Assembly (NCBI RefSeq): GCF_014805625.2
Contig: NW_023998440.1
Coordinates: forward strand, 3,033,767 to 3,097,766
Source: Glossina fuscipes
Lineage: Eukaryota; Arthropoda; Insecta; Diptera; Glossinidae
DNA length: 64,000 bases
Direction of reading: 5' to 3'
Part shown: positions 34,791 to 47,240 of the stretch, in pieces
Numbering within the stretch: position 1 is the stretch's first letter
How the letters are laid out: each line of letters begins with the position of its first letter
Program-made: the position numbers and the translations under genes
Notes under the pieces: generated by a model
What the model was told of the DNA's origin: nothing
Seen by the model: the letters and a program-made list of their open reading frames with translations, nothing else
Databases searched by the model: none

Positions 34791-36658
34791 CGAACACCGT
34801 AGGTAATTGGAACGGGTATTTCGATTATTAAGCGTTGGAACAAGTGTGTTTTAAGTTGAATTTTATCAAAAAACAAAATGAAAATATTTGTACACGCATT
34901 ACTTAACGTAGAGCCACATGTTGTTCGATTTTGGTTATGACTCTCTTTGAGTCCAAAATTTAAAAACCCCCACCGAAAATTTTCATACAAAGTACTATAA
35001 TTTATGGAGAGATGTATTTCGTTACTTGATTGGCCAAATGTAGGCGAAAGAATCTAAAAAAAAGGTGACATATCAGTTCAAAAGAAGCCACCGAAAACCG
35101 AACACGCCTATTTGAAAGGGTGCGTGAGCTTTGCAGAACCTTTGCTAAATAGTTTGAGTTATTAGAAGCAATAAAGTAAAAACTAGTTAGTTGAGTTTGA
35201 AGGTGGCGTAAAATTATAGTCACCATTTAGGTTTTTACATAAACCCTTTTAACTCGTTAAAAAGCTGGTAATTTTACCGACATTTGTCAAGCCTTATGGA
35301 TAAGAAATTTCTCGAAGACCGATTTAGGGCATTAAAGTTTGCCATTTCTAATGAGTCTGACGAGTCAATGCAACCATTTGTTAACATAACTAGGAAAGAG
35401 AAAGTTTTTCTTTTTTCTAGTGAAGAAAGGGCTAATAATAGCCATCCATTCCCATAGAGTGGCGACTTCTAGCACCAAACGAACGAACCCTGAAATGTTC
35501 GGACGGTTACGATACTCTCACTCACAGTGCAGAGCTTCCTGTCAAATCTTACAAACTTATGGATCAATTTTGTATACCACTATACTCTAGCGATGGAAGT
35601 AACAAGAATGTAAAAGTGTACATAAAATGTTTTGTAAATAAACGCGCGAATGCGAGCTCGTATTTTGTAATAAAAAGAGAAGAAAAAAAAAAAAGAATAA
35701 ATAAAAGAAAGCGGTAACCAAAAGCAAGCACGCAAGAAAATCATAATAAACACGTGATTACATGAGATGATTATTGTAAGTAGATCATGCACGTATGTGG
35801 AAAGACAAACAATCCATAAGAGAAGATATTTTTTATATTTATGTAAATAATTATAATGAAAATTCCGTTATTCGACGCGCAGAAGAAATACATAAATAAA
35901 TAAAAGTAAAAGAAACAGAGAGTGTTTTGTTTCGGTTTTCTCATGTCTATCGTACATATAAAGAAGACAAAACGGCGTCATGTATATATTTATAGCTGAT
36001 GACGATAATGATGATGAAAAAAACAAAAAAAAAAAAATTAAAAACACTATATATTCACATTCACAGCATATTCAGCGATGATGTTAGTACACAACTCTAA
36101 ATAGTATTATTATTATTATTGTTGTTGTTGTTGTCGTTATTGTTCCTTTTTTGAAAGATACGTTTGTTTGTTTGTTTGCATGTGGCGGCGAATACATTCG
36201 TTCGTTAAAGATAAAAGTGGAATGTTTGTGTTTATATCCGAATAAAAAAATGTATTAAGTCCTTGAACTTTGACATTAAGACAGTAAGTCAAAAAGACAA
36301 AAAAAAAATAAGACAAGACAAATAAAATAAATGTTCGTTCAAAATTAATACCGCTCACATTATAAAGAAGATTCCTCGTCAGCTCCTCTTTCAAAGAAAA
36401 CAGAAACGTTTTCAGCGCATAATTTCGTTTTTAATTCTATAAATCAATATTTATCCCCGCGATTAATACCTTACAGTATATGATAGTAGACAAAGCCTTT
36501 TCGTAACGTCATCATTCCTTTCTTAAGCAATAGCACATGTACCACTTTTTCCGAATTTCCCTAATGATTACCGTCTTTCGCATATTCATAAGAAAGTGTG
36601 TGTGTGTATGCATATGTATACACGTTTATTTTGCATTTAATTTCAAAGAATAACTTAC
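34791..36658. other. Non-coding DNA, probably intron
   Basis: AT-rich with ATT/GTT trinucleotide runs at 36106-36134. Directly downstream (minus strand) of the splice donor at 36658, so on my reading it is the start of a long intron. No next exon was recognised. Confidence 0.5.
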
Positions 36659-37492
36659 CGATGATGATGATGTTGTTGTTACATGTTGGGTTATGCGATT
36701 TAAAAATTTACGAAACGATGAACGCCTTAAAACGCGATTGGAAGCATTCCCTGTGGCCGTTGAGGAGGTTTGAGTGTTAACTTTACCATTAACATTTGTT
36801 GTCAGCTTTGATGATTTCTTGCCTTTATTATTGAGGTTAACATTATCACTTGACTTGTCGTCTATTTTAGTTGATTTAGCTTGCATGGCTGGTTGCACTT
36901 TTATACCTTTATCATCGTAACTACTTAACGACACAAAACTGCCTGAACGTTCCCGACCGCCGCCCACACAAAAAGATAAAGTGGAACTTTTACCAATCAC
37001 ACTGGCGACCCGATTGCTGCTAGCGGCGTTTGCAACAGCAGCATAACCACCACGATCGGAATCATTCGCGGTTTTTAATTTACGCGACCAACGAAAGGGA
37101 TTGCGTGGCATAGAGAAAGCGCGTCTTATCTTTTTGGCCGCATTACAGGCTACTGCGGAGGCTTGAGAGTTGGGAATGATGATTACTTGTGGAGGAGGTG
37201 ACGATTTAGGTAATTCCACACTACGCATTGCCATGACATTAGTTACATTAGCTGTTGTTATTGCCGCGTTGGCGTTGCTTCGATTGTGGGTGCTTGTGGT
37301 GCTGATTTTATTGCTATTATTAATGACGCTCGAAGCGGTGTTCGTAATAGTAATAGTGCTTGCTGCTGCTGTCGTTGTTGTTAGAGTGTTAATGTCGGCC
37401 GATTCACCAGAAACAGAAACAGGGTCAACGGCTGCAGCCTCGCTTTTTACCGCACAACGTACATCTAGAATAATTTCTGTATTTGTTACCAT
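36659..37492 (-). CDS. First coding exon of an unrecognised gene (278 codons, low-complexity with basic Ser motifs)
   Basis: An ATG at 37492 opens 278 codons that run to a textbook splice donor, G|GTAAGT, at 36659/36658; reading on gives only ten more codons to a stop. The protein is Thr/Ala/Ser/Asn-rich (residues 30-95), as is common in fly regulatory proteins. Residues 118-140 form a basic block containing RRAFSMPRNPFRWSRKLK. RAFSMP fits the mode-1 14-3-3 pattern RxxSxP. A second basic block near residues 256-270 reads LRRSSFRKFLNRI. The codon use and complexity differ clearly from the flanking AT-rich DNA, and the opposite-strand frame is its shadow. No catalytic domain is visible in this exon. 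The remaining exons must lie to the left, past a long intron, and none was found in the window. I do not recognise the family. Confidence 0.7.
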
Positions 37493-39109
37493 TGTATTAT
37501 TTCAACTTATATATTCACATCAATTCCCTTTGATATGCAAGAAATTATCGAAAACTGCTTTTTTTCTTGCAAGGAAAGCACAAGCACATTCAGCCTACAC
37601 ACAAAAATACTCAATCAGGCGAGACGTACGATTTTTTTTTTTTACTTTTCTTCACTTTATTTCATATGAAATATTACTTGAACTTATTTCTTATATTTGA
37701 ATTTTACTTTATTTAATAAATATATTTAATTATTTTCGCGTACTTTTTACAATAATTGCATTTATTTTGATTTTTTTTTTTTTTAGTTATTATTTTAGTA
37801 AATTAACATTTCATATTTTTATATATTTCATTAACAAAGAGAAAAAAGCGACTGAGAAAAACCTAGAAAATGCAATTGTTAAAAAGTGGTGATTCGCTCT
37901 CTACTTCTTTCTCTCTTTTTCAGACACAAAATTTTACAATAACAATGCCAACAAGACGACCCAAAGAAATTTTCTCTTAGAAAATTCAGAAAATTAGGTT
38001 CAAAACGATGAGCGGTGAAGAGATGAAAAATATATATATATATCTTTTTCATGTTAAATTTAACATGAAGCGGGTACGACTGATTAGAATTTTTCTTTTT
38101 GAAAGATTTCTTTTTTTTTCTTTTTAATAACACCACTTTCTGCTTTCAGGGCTGCATTTAAAAATGACCATCAGAAAGAGTAAACAATTGTCCCCATTAT
38201 CGGGACATAATTACCCGAAAGAAATAATAACAAATGGGAATATATTGTACAAAATTTACAAAGCTATTGCCCACTAGATGACGCTTATAATAGTATACTG
38301 ACACTTTATACAAAAAATAGTTCAAATTAATCTTTTATTTCAACAAATAATTCACTTTTTTATATAAATGTGGCGAACGTAGATAAAATTAGGTTTTACT
38401 TTTTTATAGATTGAAATAACAATACTCTGAACTACTGAAATATCTTGCGGGAGAAACAACAATTTAAAATAATTGCTAAGATTTCTGGCAAGACACGATA
38501 AGAAAATTGAATCGACAAGAATATGAACTGATCATGAAAGCGCCAATCCGTGTCAACCCTTTTGATATTTTTTTTCTTTATTGTCTCCCAGTTAATTACT
38601 GTTTTTATTCAAATTAAAGTAAACTTTGTTGTCTTAAAAAAATACACATTTTTCGAAATAAATGGGTCTGGACCTCTGTTAATAATGTAAAATATGAGCA
38701 ACCAACAGAAAGAAGCATATAAGAATTCACTCTCAAAAGGTATTTGATTTTTCAGGGAAGGGGTTGTAAATACTTCGACCTCTTGTAATGGAATCGTATT
38801 GCCTATGTGCCCGGTCGTTTACCTAACACTCGCTAAGAGGAGTCTTAAGTGCTTCAACGGCAAACTGAAAAAAATTGGAAAATGGAAAAATTTTGAAAAC
38901 ACTTTACACGATGGAATTGACACTACGGCTTAAAATCTCCTTGCTGCAGCGAAATCGGTGTTTTTAATGCAGATCTGCTGGTATCGGTCTGCAAGGCGAA
39001 AATTAAATGGCAACTTGGAGATCACGTTAATACTTAGTATTAGATTTACCGGATCTCTCCGTTGCGTTTACAACATATAGGATGATTCATGTTAGCATTA
39101 AGTAAAAGA
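37493..39109. other. Upstream/5' UTR region and AT-rich DNA
   Basis: Presumably contains the 5' UTR and promoter of the gene at 36659-37492, but no core promoter element stands out. (AT)n at 38029-38043. Nothing else recognisable. Confidence 0.4.
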
Positions 39110-39480
39110 GGCGATTGTGTACGCAGGGCTGCTGATGACGTTCATTTACGCCACCGCATTCTGTACAAATTCTAAAAGGAAAAAAATGTCACAGAAGTGC
39201 GTAGCAATTTATTGAAAGTGTTTTTGTGAAGAGATGATGGTTCGAGAAATTTCAGATAGTTGATATCGAACTTTCTGATAAGCCTCGCTCTGGGCGAGCA
39301 CCTTCGATCGACAACGATACTGCCAAGATTATATTAGAGCAACGTCAGGGGGTAATCACGTAGTTGAAAGTTACACTGGAAGAACTCTAAATTTTTCTTA
39401 CGTGATTACGATCCAGTTTTTGACAATATCGTGGATTGCGGGAAGACTTGACTTAACTCAACAAACCAATTCGAATCATA
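39110..39480 (+). pseudogene. Mariner transposase relic, N-terminal part
   Basis: In shifting frames: HRILYKF.KEKNVTEVRSNL (from about 39158), then DIELSDKPRSGRAPSIDNDT (39264-39325), then AKIILEQ. SGDF..EDxPRSGRP is the usual mariner spacer between the two helix-turn-helix units, so the identification is firm for the DNA-binding half. A stop follows KF, others occur later, and no catalytic domain remains. Related in DNA sequence to the inverted relic at 28540-28830. Confidence 0.72.
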
Positions 39481-39844
39481 ATTTTGAATTATTCCAAGAA
39501 AGAATGGAAGTTTTCCCTGGGATATATTAATAACGTTTATGTAATTCCACAATTCGTCTTTTATACGCAATCTTCAAACTAGGAGAAAATTAAAAAGGAA
39601 CAATTTTTAATTACATCCTGAAGTTATGTTATACATTACGAAGAGACAATTAAATGACAAGATGGTACAATTTTGAAATTTTTTCTGTTAAGTTGGGCAT
39701 TTAACATAGTTGAATGGCATTACCATTTAAGTTGTTAGTTGGGCATTTAACCATTTAACAGGGAATTTAGCGAGGGCTTTATGTAATTTGATAATAAAAA
39801 TTGTGGTGGTCTACTTTTAGGCTAACTTGTCAAATTAAATAAGT
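39481..39844. other. Non-coding DNA
   Basis: Contains a repeated GTTGGGCATTTAAC motif (39692 and 39738). Nothing else recognisable. Confidence 0.4.
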
Positions 39845-39965
39845 TTAGTTCGCGTGTTTTCCAAAACACTAAACAACAATTTAGTCGCAACCCAAATTGT
39901 TTTCTACTTATACGCATATAATCAGCTGCATCCCAATCGGAATGTCCGACGATATATGTTAGCGC
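39845..39965 (-). pseudogene. Copia-like (Ty1) RNase H fragment
   Basis: The minus strand gives IVGHSDWDAADYMRISRKQ followed after 8 residues by CLVFWKTRELN. Copia-type Pol has G[YF][SV]D(xD)WAxD...RKSTTG...W+T+KQN at this point, in this order and spacing. About 40 codons only; no LTRs seen. Confidence 0.5.
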
Positions 39966-41204
39966 GGAGCATTTGACTCTGACGCACGAATAAGTTCATG
40001 TGCGGAGGATTTGACTCTGACCTCTCAGACCACCGCAAGAAGAGCGCGTAGCCAAATAAATTTCCGCGGTGGGTACTGCTGCTTCTGCAGGATCATCTTC
40101 GTTTGAAAAACTAAACGGAAAATAGAGCAAAAGCGACCAAGCCAAGGAAGAAGAATCGGAAACAATCAGGAAAACATTAAAAAGAATAAGAATTTCTTTT
40201 ATATATATGTTCATATATATTAATAAAGTATTTTAAATGTATAATAAACCTATTATATAAATAAAGCTATTTATTTTATTTATATTTAAATATAAATTAT
40301 ATAAATTAATATACAGCAATAGGAAAGGCCAATTTGATTTTCTCAATGACAAATCAAAGCGGTTGAAAAAGCGGTTATTTAAAATTAAATTTTGGATTTA
40401 ATGACGACAAGTGCTTTTTACGAAATTTTGGGACATTTAAAGCCGAATGTCCAGTTAGGTTTAATTCATCATTAAGAGCCATTAGTCTTATTCTAAACTT
40501 GGATTCCACACTTTGCATACACTTCTTGCAACATGACAGTTTGCTCTTTTGTTGTCAGAATTAAGAAAATCTTAAACCATAAGGAGAATGAGAGAGCAAG
40601 CAGTCAAATTGCTGCTAATTGCTGCTGAGAGCGTTACTTCTATTCTTCATAACACACACACCAAAAGTCCGTAATATTCTCCTAATTTGAATTTTGAACA
40701 ACATTTTGGAGAATCTTGTCATTTAGTTGTCTCTAGATTAAGAAACAGCTCCTTCGGTTATCAAATGATTGAATTCATATAATGTTGTAGTTGACTAATA
40801 TCCGAGAAGGAACAAATCCTCATTCGAAATGAAAAAAAGAAAAGAAAGTTAACTCAAAATAATTAATTTCAATCCATCGCAATGTCGCAAAGAAAGCTCC
40901 GCTTTATGTGTAAAGAAGAGTAATATTGTCTTCATATTTGAAATCGTCATGTATGAGCGTGAATGTAGGCACAAAAATTTTGAAATAATTTCCTATAAAT
41001 TATACGGGCTCAGTGCTATCGCTTCAGACATTTCTCTATATTCTAGCGATTACCATTACGTTTGGACGAACAACAGTTGAATTTTAATAAAAAACAAAAA
41101 GCAAGTGAGCTAATGTTCAGCTTAACAGTTTCGTTTAAAAGAAAAACATTTAGTAAATCAATCAAAGTGCTAATAAAAATTTAATATTAGTCTGCATAAT
41201 CAAA

Positions 41205-41247
<43 letters not shown>

Positions 41248-41639
41248 TCTTAATTAAGTGGAAAGTGAGTATTTGTGTAGCCTTTGCGTTTTATCGAAAT
41301 TTCTTTATCTACGACCAAGTTTTGTAAAAATCTTTGTTTGGTTTTTTTAACTTATTTTTTAACCTTGTATAACTATTACGCGCTTTGTGCCAAATTGTTA
41401 ATGAATTAAAAAATTTCTCATAAAATGAAAAATCTAGATAAACAAATCGTATAATAAAGAGGAGATAACATTGCACACCTTACCCACCTCTTATGAAGAA
41501 TTAAGAAACTTCAAAAGTTTATTGTGTACGCTACGAACTGTCAACTTAATAAGACTTCAGCCGCACTTCTTGCAACGTAATATCAAGCAAAGGCCTAAAC
41601 AACGTGAACTTAAAAGACGTTACATTTACTATCCGCTCT
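39966..41639. other. AT-rich non-coding DNA
   Basis: Contains a long (TA)n microsatellite at about 41209-41243. A 72-codon minus-strand frame at 39996-40214 may carry further decayed copia sequence but is not convincing. Confidence 0.45.
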
Positions 41640-41962
41640 TATATCCCCCCACCCATCTTTTATAGTGCAGATCAATACAGAATCAATTTCTGATTCGGAA
41701 GCACATTCTGATCCAGAACCACATTCTGATCCAGAATCACTTTCTGAATCGAACTAAATTTGTTTGTCCGTCTGTATGTCATGCTTTCCTGTGTTGAACC
41801 TACAAGCCCCGATTTTAGAATACTTTGATGAGATTTGGTACATCGACGTGATGGGATCGGATTACTTTTTCGACCACTTTCCAATAAAATTCTAATTTTG
41901 TCAATTATTTATATGAATAACTAACTATACGATGCTGAACCGTGGCCCTGTGTAATGTTTTT
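41640..41962 (+). repeat. Dispersed 'TATACC' repeat, copy 4, with internal 18-bp array
   Basis: Landmarks GTCCGTCTGTATGTC, ACTTTGATGAGATTTGGTAC and ACCGTGGCCCTGTGTAATG match the family. Inside it, CACATTCTGATCCAGAA-type units start at 41684, 41702, 41720 and 41738, an exact 18-bp period. Confidence 0.7.
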
Positions 41963-44506
41963 GTTTCATTTCTGTTTATTATTTCGTTTTTTGCTTGGTG
42001 AGTTATTGAACAATGTACATAATTCTTTGGCTCGATGGAGGCTGTTATCCTGACATTAGCTTTAAATAGATTTTCTACTTAAGACTTGTAAGCCCCCTAC
42101 ATAGAATATGACAACATTAGCTGACGTGCTTAATATACAAAACCTTATTTTCCAATGTCGCTGAGACATTCATCTCATAGGAACTCGCTTCTCAGAGCGC
42201 GAATAAATTGCTACAACTTCGTAAACAAAAAACAACAAAAGTTAGGTAAATGTCTTCTTCTTTTAAAACCCCTTAGAAGGGAGGCTTCAGCAAAGACTTG
42301 CTCTTGAAGTAAGTGTTCACCTAATTGGACGTCCAAAATGTAAAATCCCATTAAGTCTAGCTCCTAAAAGCAAAATTACATCAACTCTGCACAAAGCTAA
42401 TGTTCGAGCCCAAGATCTTTTCCCATCGATCTTTTCCCAACTGATCAAGTTTGTCAAGAAATCCTTGGTCTAAGCATTCGCGAATATGTAAACCGCAGTG
42501 GCGTGCTGAACGCGCTGCACGGTTCTAAAATTAAAAAGAAAAAAAGAAGATAATGTTTGCGAAAGTGTGAAACACATTTCATGCTTACCAAAAACACGAA
42601 TAACCGGCCAGCAATACAGCATGGCGTTCATAGCATTTTCAAAAAAATTTGTCACCCATTTATCAAACATCAATGTCAACAATCCGACTAAAATCACTGT
42701 GAAGTAAGCAAGCTCTGTTTTATTTCCTTCTCAGGCAGATAGAAGAATGATATGAAAAAGGGAAGGAAACAAAGTGAAAGCGTTCGAGACGGTTTAGATT
42801 ATAGAGTCGAAGTCTTATCGAACGGTACTCGTGTAAGGCGTTTTTCAAAGCTGCCCCGTCTGTTCTCTTCTTTTAAGAAATTCTTTAACTGAGCCCAGAT
42901 TTGTATGCAAAATGCTTTAAGTTTCATTTAAAATTCAAGGTAATTCAAATTCAAAATAATCCTCATTACATTTAGAAGAAAATTACTTTAAAAACAGCAT
43001 CAGAATGTTCAACTGATAAGCGATGACAGTTAAGACCCAGAATAATAAAACTGCTTTCGTACCGGTTGTAGCTAGATTCGAGAATTAAAACAAAATATCA
43101 ATTCGATTAATAATAAATATACATATATATATATGATTTTTACACATATATATAAGATTTTTACACATATTTATAGAAAAGTGGTGAACTTATGTACAAA
43201 TCAGAACAATTGGCGAGCAATCTGTTTCGAATTTGCGCCTATTTAAAAGTATATATATGCATATAATAGTGTGGTAGTGTTAGTGTATATACACGCAGAT
43301 GAGATAAAGATCATTTAATTAATGTGTTGCAGACAATCAAGATGGTTGCCCTTTTCATTAATTTCATTTTTCCAGTTCTCGTAGTTAGTTTAAAGCAGTT
43401 TTTGAAAACTGAATATTTCAACTTTGGTCTGAAATTAGTAAAAAACAGTTTAATAGTATTTTTGAATAATTATTGCATCACATCTTCCGCCTTTGCAGAT
43501 AATGATGAAATCTTAAATATAATTTAATTATAGAAAGAGGACAGAAAGCAAAAGAAAATAGCGCTGACATTGCTTGAATCGTTTTCTATATGAATAGAAC
43601 ATAAAGATCTGTCCCGAAATTCATTTAAGAAAACTCAATTCTCACCTCAAGGATTTTCGTGTCCAAAAAGCAAGACCAATTTGATTTTTTTTCCAAATCC
43701 TTTCATCCAAATCTAATTCGCTGCCTTCACAGCAATCTTCAAATGCAAACAGTTTGGCGCAGTGGAAGGAATTTATATCATTTATTCACAACACCACGGC
43801 AATCAAAGCAAACTGTAAATCAACTTGGCCTCATTAGCGACCTTGCCTTTTACGCGACATTCGCTCCAGTGGTCAATATTTTCGACTCATATGCGACCGA
43901 TCGATGGTCAGAAATCGTCTCGTCACGAAAAATACCTTTACATTATTACACATGACATTTATCATGTGAAATTTGGCACACGTATGTCCGCCCCATCAAA
44001 TTAAAAAATAAATATATCGATTGTAGATATTTGAAGGCCTCTTTATATAAATGAAAGCTTCCAAAAAAAAACACTATGACCATTGGTACAACCGTTCCTA
44101 CAAAGATAAATAATTAGAAGGGGTTGTTCTAGTCTTAGTTATTTAAAATCTAGGATTTTTTTATTGTGAATTATGTGAAAACATTACTTTGAATATTTGT
44201 TTTCACCAATTTTTCACGTCTTTTTTCCTTTGAAATTTGTGTTGCGATTCTCTTTAACCAGTCTAAGCTTACAACTTGAACCCGAAAATCAAAAAATGAA
44301 ATCTTATCGCATTAAACAACTGAAGTGATATTAATTATCAATGTGTGTACGTATATGTAATCGGCCTAGTCCACGCTCTCTCCATATTCAAAAAAAAAAG
44401 GACTGTCTATTTTGTAAACTCAATAATTATCGACATAATTTATATTATTTATTGTACTTCCTAGCCAAAGTGGAACAATTTGAGTGCAGCTAGACCTCAC
44501 CGCTGA
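41963..44506. other. AT-rich non-coding DNA
   Basis: Several short TATATA runs (43118-43135, 43146-43153). A stretch near 42270-42470 reads as LIGRPKCKIPLSLAPKSKI in one frame and could be an old retrotransposon remnant, but is not assignable. Confidence 0.4.
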
Positions 44507-44666
44507 CCAGAGTGGGGTTTATTGTTCCATACACAATAAACCGTTCTGGACTCTGGTGTTGTTTAGGCCCCTACTTTGTGGGGATTGTCTAACTCGCCAG
44601 GGGGCGTAGTACGCTTAAAGTGACTTGGGCCACCGTGGGGTTAAGCCTTTCAGGCAGGAACCCACG
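44507..44666. other. GC-rich island of stacked hairpins
   Basis: Four inverted repeats lie within 160 bp. (1) 44507-44556: CCAGAGT pairs with ACTCTGG, and inside it GGTTTATTGT pairs with ACAATAAACC across a 7-nt loop. (2) 44595-44606: CGCC with GGCG. (3) 44604-44614: GCGTA and TACGC around one base. (4) 44634-44666: CGTGGG(G)TT pairs with AACCCACG and encloses GCCT-TTC-AGGC. The GC content is far above the flanks. Could be a structured RNA or a structured end of a retroelement; no family recognised. Confidence 0.6.
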
Positions 44667-45417
44667 ATAAACCCTTGCTACAAATTCTGTACTTCTTGAA
44701 GTCTTTCATTTATTCTTAAAGCTGCCAACAAATTATACAAATCGTTTCGAGAACGCTAGCAGACTTTATAATGAGAATTTCTCTAACAGTTTTGGGCTGT
44801 GCAAGATCACCCAAACAGATATTCGTCCTACTAAGATAGCTGAATATTCTTTCCTGTAAGAAAATCCTTTCTGAAGATGCCTGATCAAACTTCATGGAAG
44901 AAAGTCGGCGTGTATACACTTTAAGCTCTCTTACAATTCGGAAGCACAAGAAGCAAATCTTGCATTATATTAGAATTAGCGGAAATTCAGAAAGGCAAAG
45001 TTTTAAAAGACAGAATATTAGAGTAAAGTTTCAAATAGAATATTAATAAAGAACTTGCCTGTATATTTAAAAAGATTTTTCGCTCTATCACCAAATCAAA
45101 ATAACAAATGCAAATAGATAGATATGTTATCAGCTGAATTTTTAGTAAACAACCTTGTTAAAAAAGTACCGGACATAATCCAAAAATAAAAGAGTTTCTA
45201 ATAGATTTTATGAGTTTTTATGTTTTCATGTCCAATATAGAAAAGTTGCAAGAGGTCAACTAATGGTGGAAGCGTTTTTCATTAGCTCATTCCGGGTTCG
45301 AACCATTTTATCCCATGCTTGAAATATTGCTTCTCCTAATTTTGCCAATTGTGGCGACGGCTTCCAACTGAATGGTTTCCTTTCAACGTGTTACTAGAAC
45401 ATGATTACTAGAAATCT
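44667..45417. other. Non-coding DNA
   Basis: Nothing recognisable. Confidence 0.4.
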
Positions 45418-45805
45418 TTCCAACTCTTCTCCAATATTTGTCTAAAGAGCTTTATTTGTAAACACTAACAAATGGAGTCACACTGCTTGTTTAACGCTTT
45501 TATCTTTAGGAAGAACTTGTTAGCAAACTTGAACAGCTGTTGCAAACAACCCCGAATAGACAAAGACCGACCGGCTTATGAGAATCGTTTACTTTTTTTT
45601 TTTACTTGTTAGCGAACTTCTATTAAATTTTCCATCCGAACCTTTTTTAATATTTAGCTGAAGAGCTTTCATCAAATTCATTTCTGTTTATTGGTTTTGT
45701 CTACAGCAAACCCTTAGCAGCGAGCTTGAACGGTTATTGCAAACAACCCTGGATATAAACCGGGCAATAGACCGGCTTATGAAAATCATTTACTTTTCTT
45801 ATTAA
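45418..45805 (+). pseudogene. Two tandem exon-like duplicates (unknown gene)
   Basis: A segment is present twice with about 205-bp spacing. Both copies have a pyrimidine tract plus AG before a coding-like stretch: TTTATCTTTAG|GAAGAACTTGTTAGC (exon from 45512) and TTTTGTCTACAG|CAAACCCTTAGC (from 45716). Translations align: ELVSKLEQLLQTT-PN in copy 1 and LSSELERLLQTTLDINRAID in copy 2, which ends with MKIIYFSY and a stop. The repeat unit is a Leu-rich, coiled-coil-like helix. Copy 1 has a small deletion that shifts the frame before RLM. Conservation of the amino-acid pattern over third positions suggests former coding use. The parent gene is not recognised. Confidence 0.45.
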
Positions 45806-47140
45806 ATTATATTATATTATATATTATGATAGCGCATGTTTGATTAAAAAGAAATCCCGAAACTTTTTTATCAATTACTAGAAGTACTAAAATAACTTGT
45901 ATTTCGCAGTTTTCGGTGCACAATTTTGATTTCGTTATTTAGTCTCTAGACGCTAGTGGTTGAAGTGTTAAGCAAAAGAAATTAAATTTTGTCGCATAAT
46001 CATCTGTTAATGAAAATGAAACAAAGTGCAATCATCTGGCAAAAATTTAAATGAACTTAAAGAATTTAAAAAATTTAAATTAAGAGACATTACGCTAAAA
46101 ATAAATTTCTCTCTATGTGGCATTTTAATAACGCATAAAATTGCAAATTAAAGTTCGTAAAGTTTTTACTATGTAAGTAGGAAGTGTTCTTAAGGCTTTC
46201 TTTGTTTTTTTAAAAGGGACAACGCAACTTGCGTTAACTTAATTGAGTTGATTGCCGGTCAGATTATTATGATAAATAAACATTGTATGAAATACGGTAA
46301 GCAAATAAATACAAAGGAATCGGCTTTCGACAAAAAGTATTTCGCTTGTGCACGGACGCAAGCGTTGTTGTTAGTGTAAAGAGTAAATAGGAAATAAAAA
46401 TGTTTTTTAAAACACATTCCAAAAGCTTCTCAAATTGAAACAATGTAATATAAAATTATCTACGGTTTCTGTTTATCAGCCGTGAAATGAAAAAATATTT
46501 TTTAATAGAAACATTTTAATCTTTAATAATAAATGGTATAGAATAAACAAAAACTTGCCAACACCAGTTAAGATTTCAGGGCCTGGCGTGCCTACTTCTT
46601 TTTATAATATTTTGAGATGTGGTGATGAAAGTAAAATACTTGCCTTCAATTCCAAGTTAACGAAAAAAAAAGAAACAAAACGTTAGCTTCCCTTCAAATA
46701 GAAACGAAAAAGACGGAAAGGTACGATTATGGATAATCCAGATTTCTCAGAAATCTCAGCATTTTGCTTTAACCTGCGAGACCGTAATCCATCTTACAGC
46801 GGATAGATGGTCAAATAGGCAGACCTAAATCATACCCCACTCTTGTTGACTGTTACCCAGAGAAACACTGCTTCATATTAGTGGGCGAAGGGTATAGTTA
46901 GTCATGAAAAGACTTAACACGATTTACGGCATCTGTCACTTTGACGGGTCTGTGATTTCAAGTTCAAAACTTCTGCCTAAGGATGCTGATATCTTCTGGT
47001 GATATATAAGTGGTTTTTAATGATTTGATGTAGCAAATCTATATGTATATATTTAGCCTTTTTTTTTTGCATCTGTGCAACGAGCATTTTTTTTTTGTTT
47101 ATAGACGTGGTACAGCATATAATCATAACAATTAATTTGG
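45806..47140. other. AT-rich non-coding DNA
   Basis: Short TTATA runs at 45805-45825. No supported gene. Confidence 0.4.
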
Positions 47141-47240
47141 CCAGGGAAATAAATTCAAAGACCAAAGCCTTAAAGCATTAGCATCCAAGACTAACTCTGC
47201 CGCACTTGAGATCTAAACCCACGACAGTACAGACAGAACG
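47141..47240 (-). mobile_element. tRNA-derived SINE, family A, copy 2 (truncated head)
   Basis: Aligns with 1094-1192: AATAAATTC.AAGAC.AAA, CTTAAAGCA.TAGCATC, CCGCACTTGAGAT, then AACCCACGA. On the minus strand the B box reads TGGGTTTAGATCTC. The A-box half is missing. Confidence 0.65.

Noticed and set aside
37170..37700. 176-codon plus-strand open frame
   Set aside because: Antisense to the minus-strand exon at 36659-37492; its Leu/Val-rich run is the complement of Asn/Thr/Ser codons.
42270..42470. Possible retrotransposon fragment (IGRPKCKIPLSLAPKSK)
   Set aside because: Looks protein-like but no catalytic motif or family match could be made; not enough to call.
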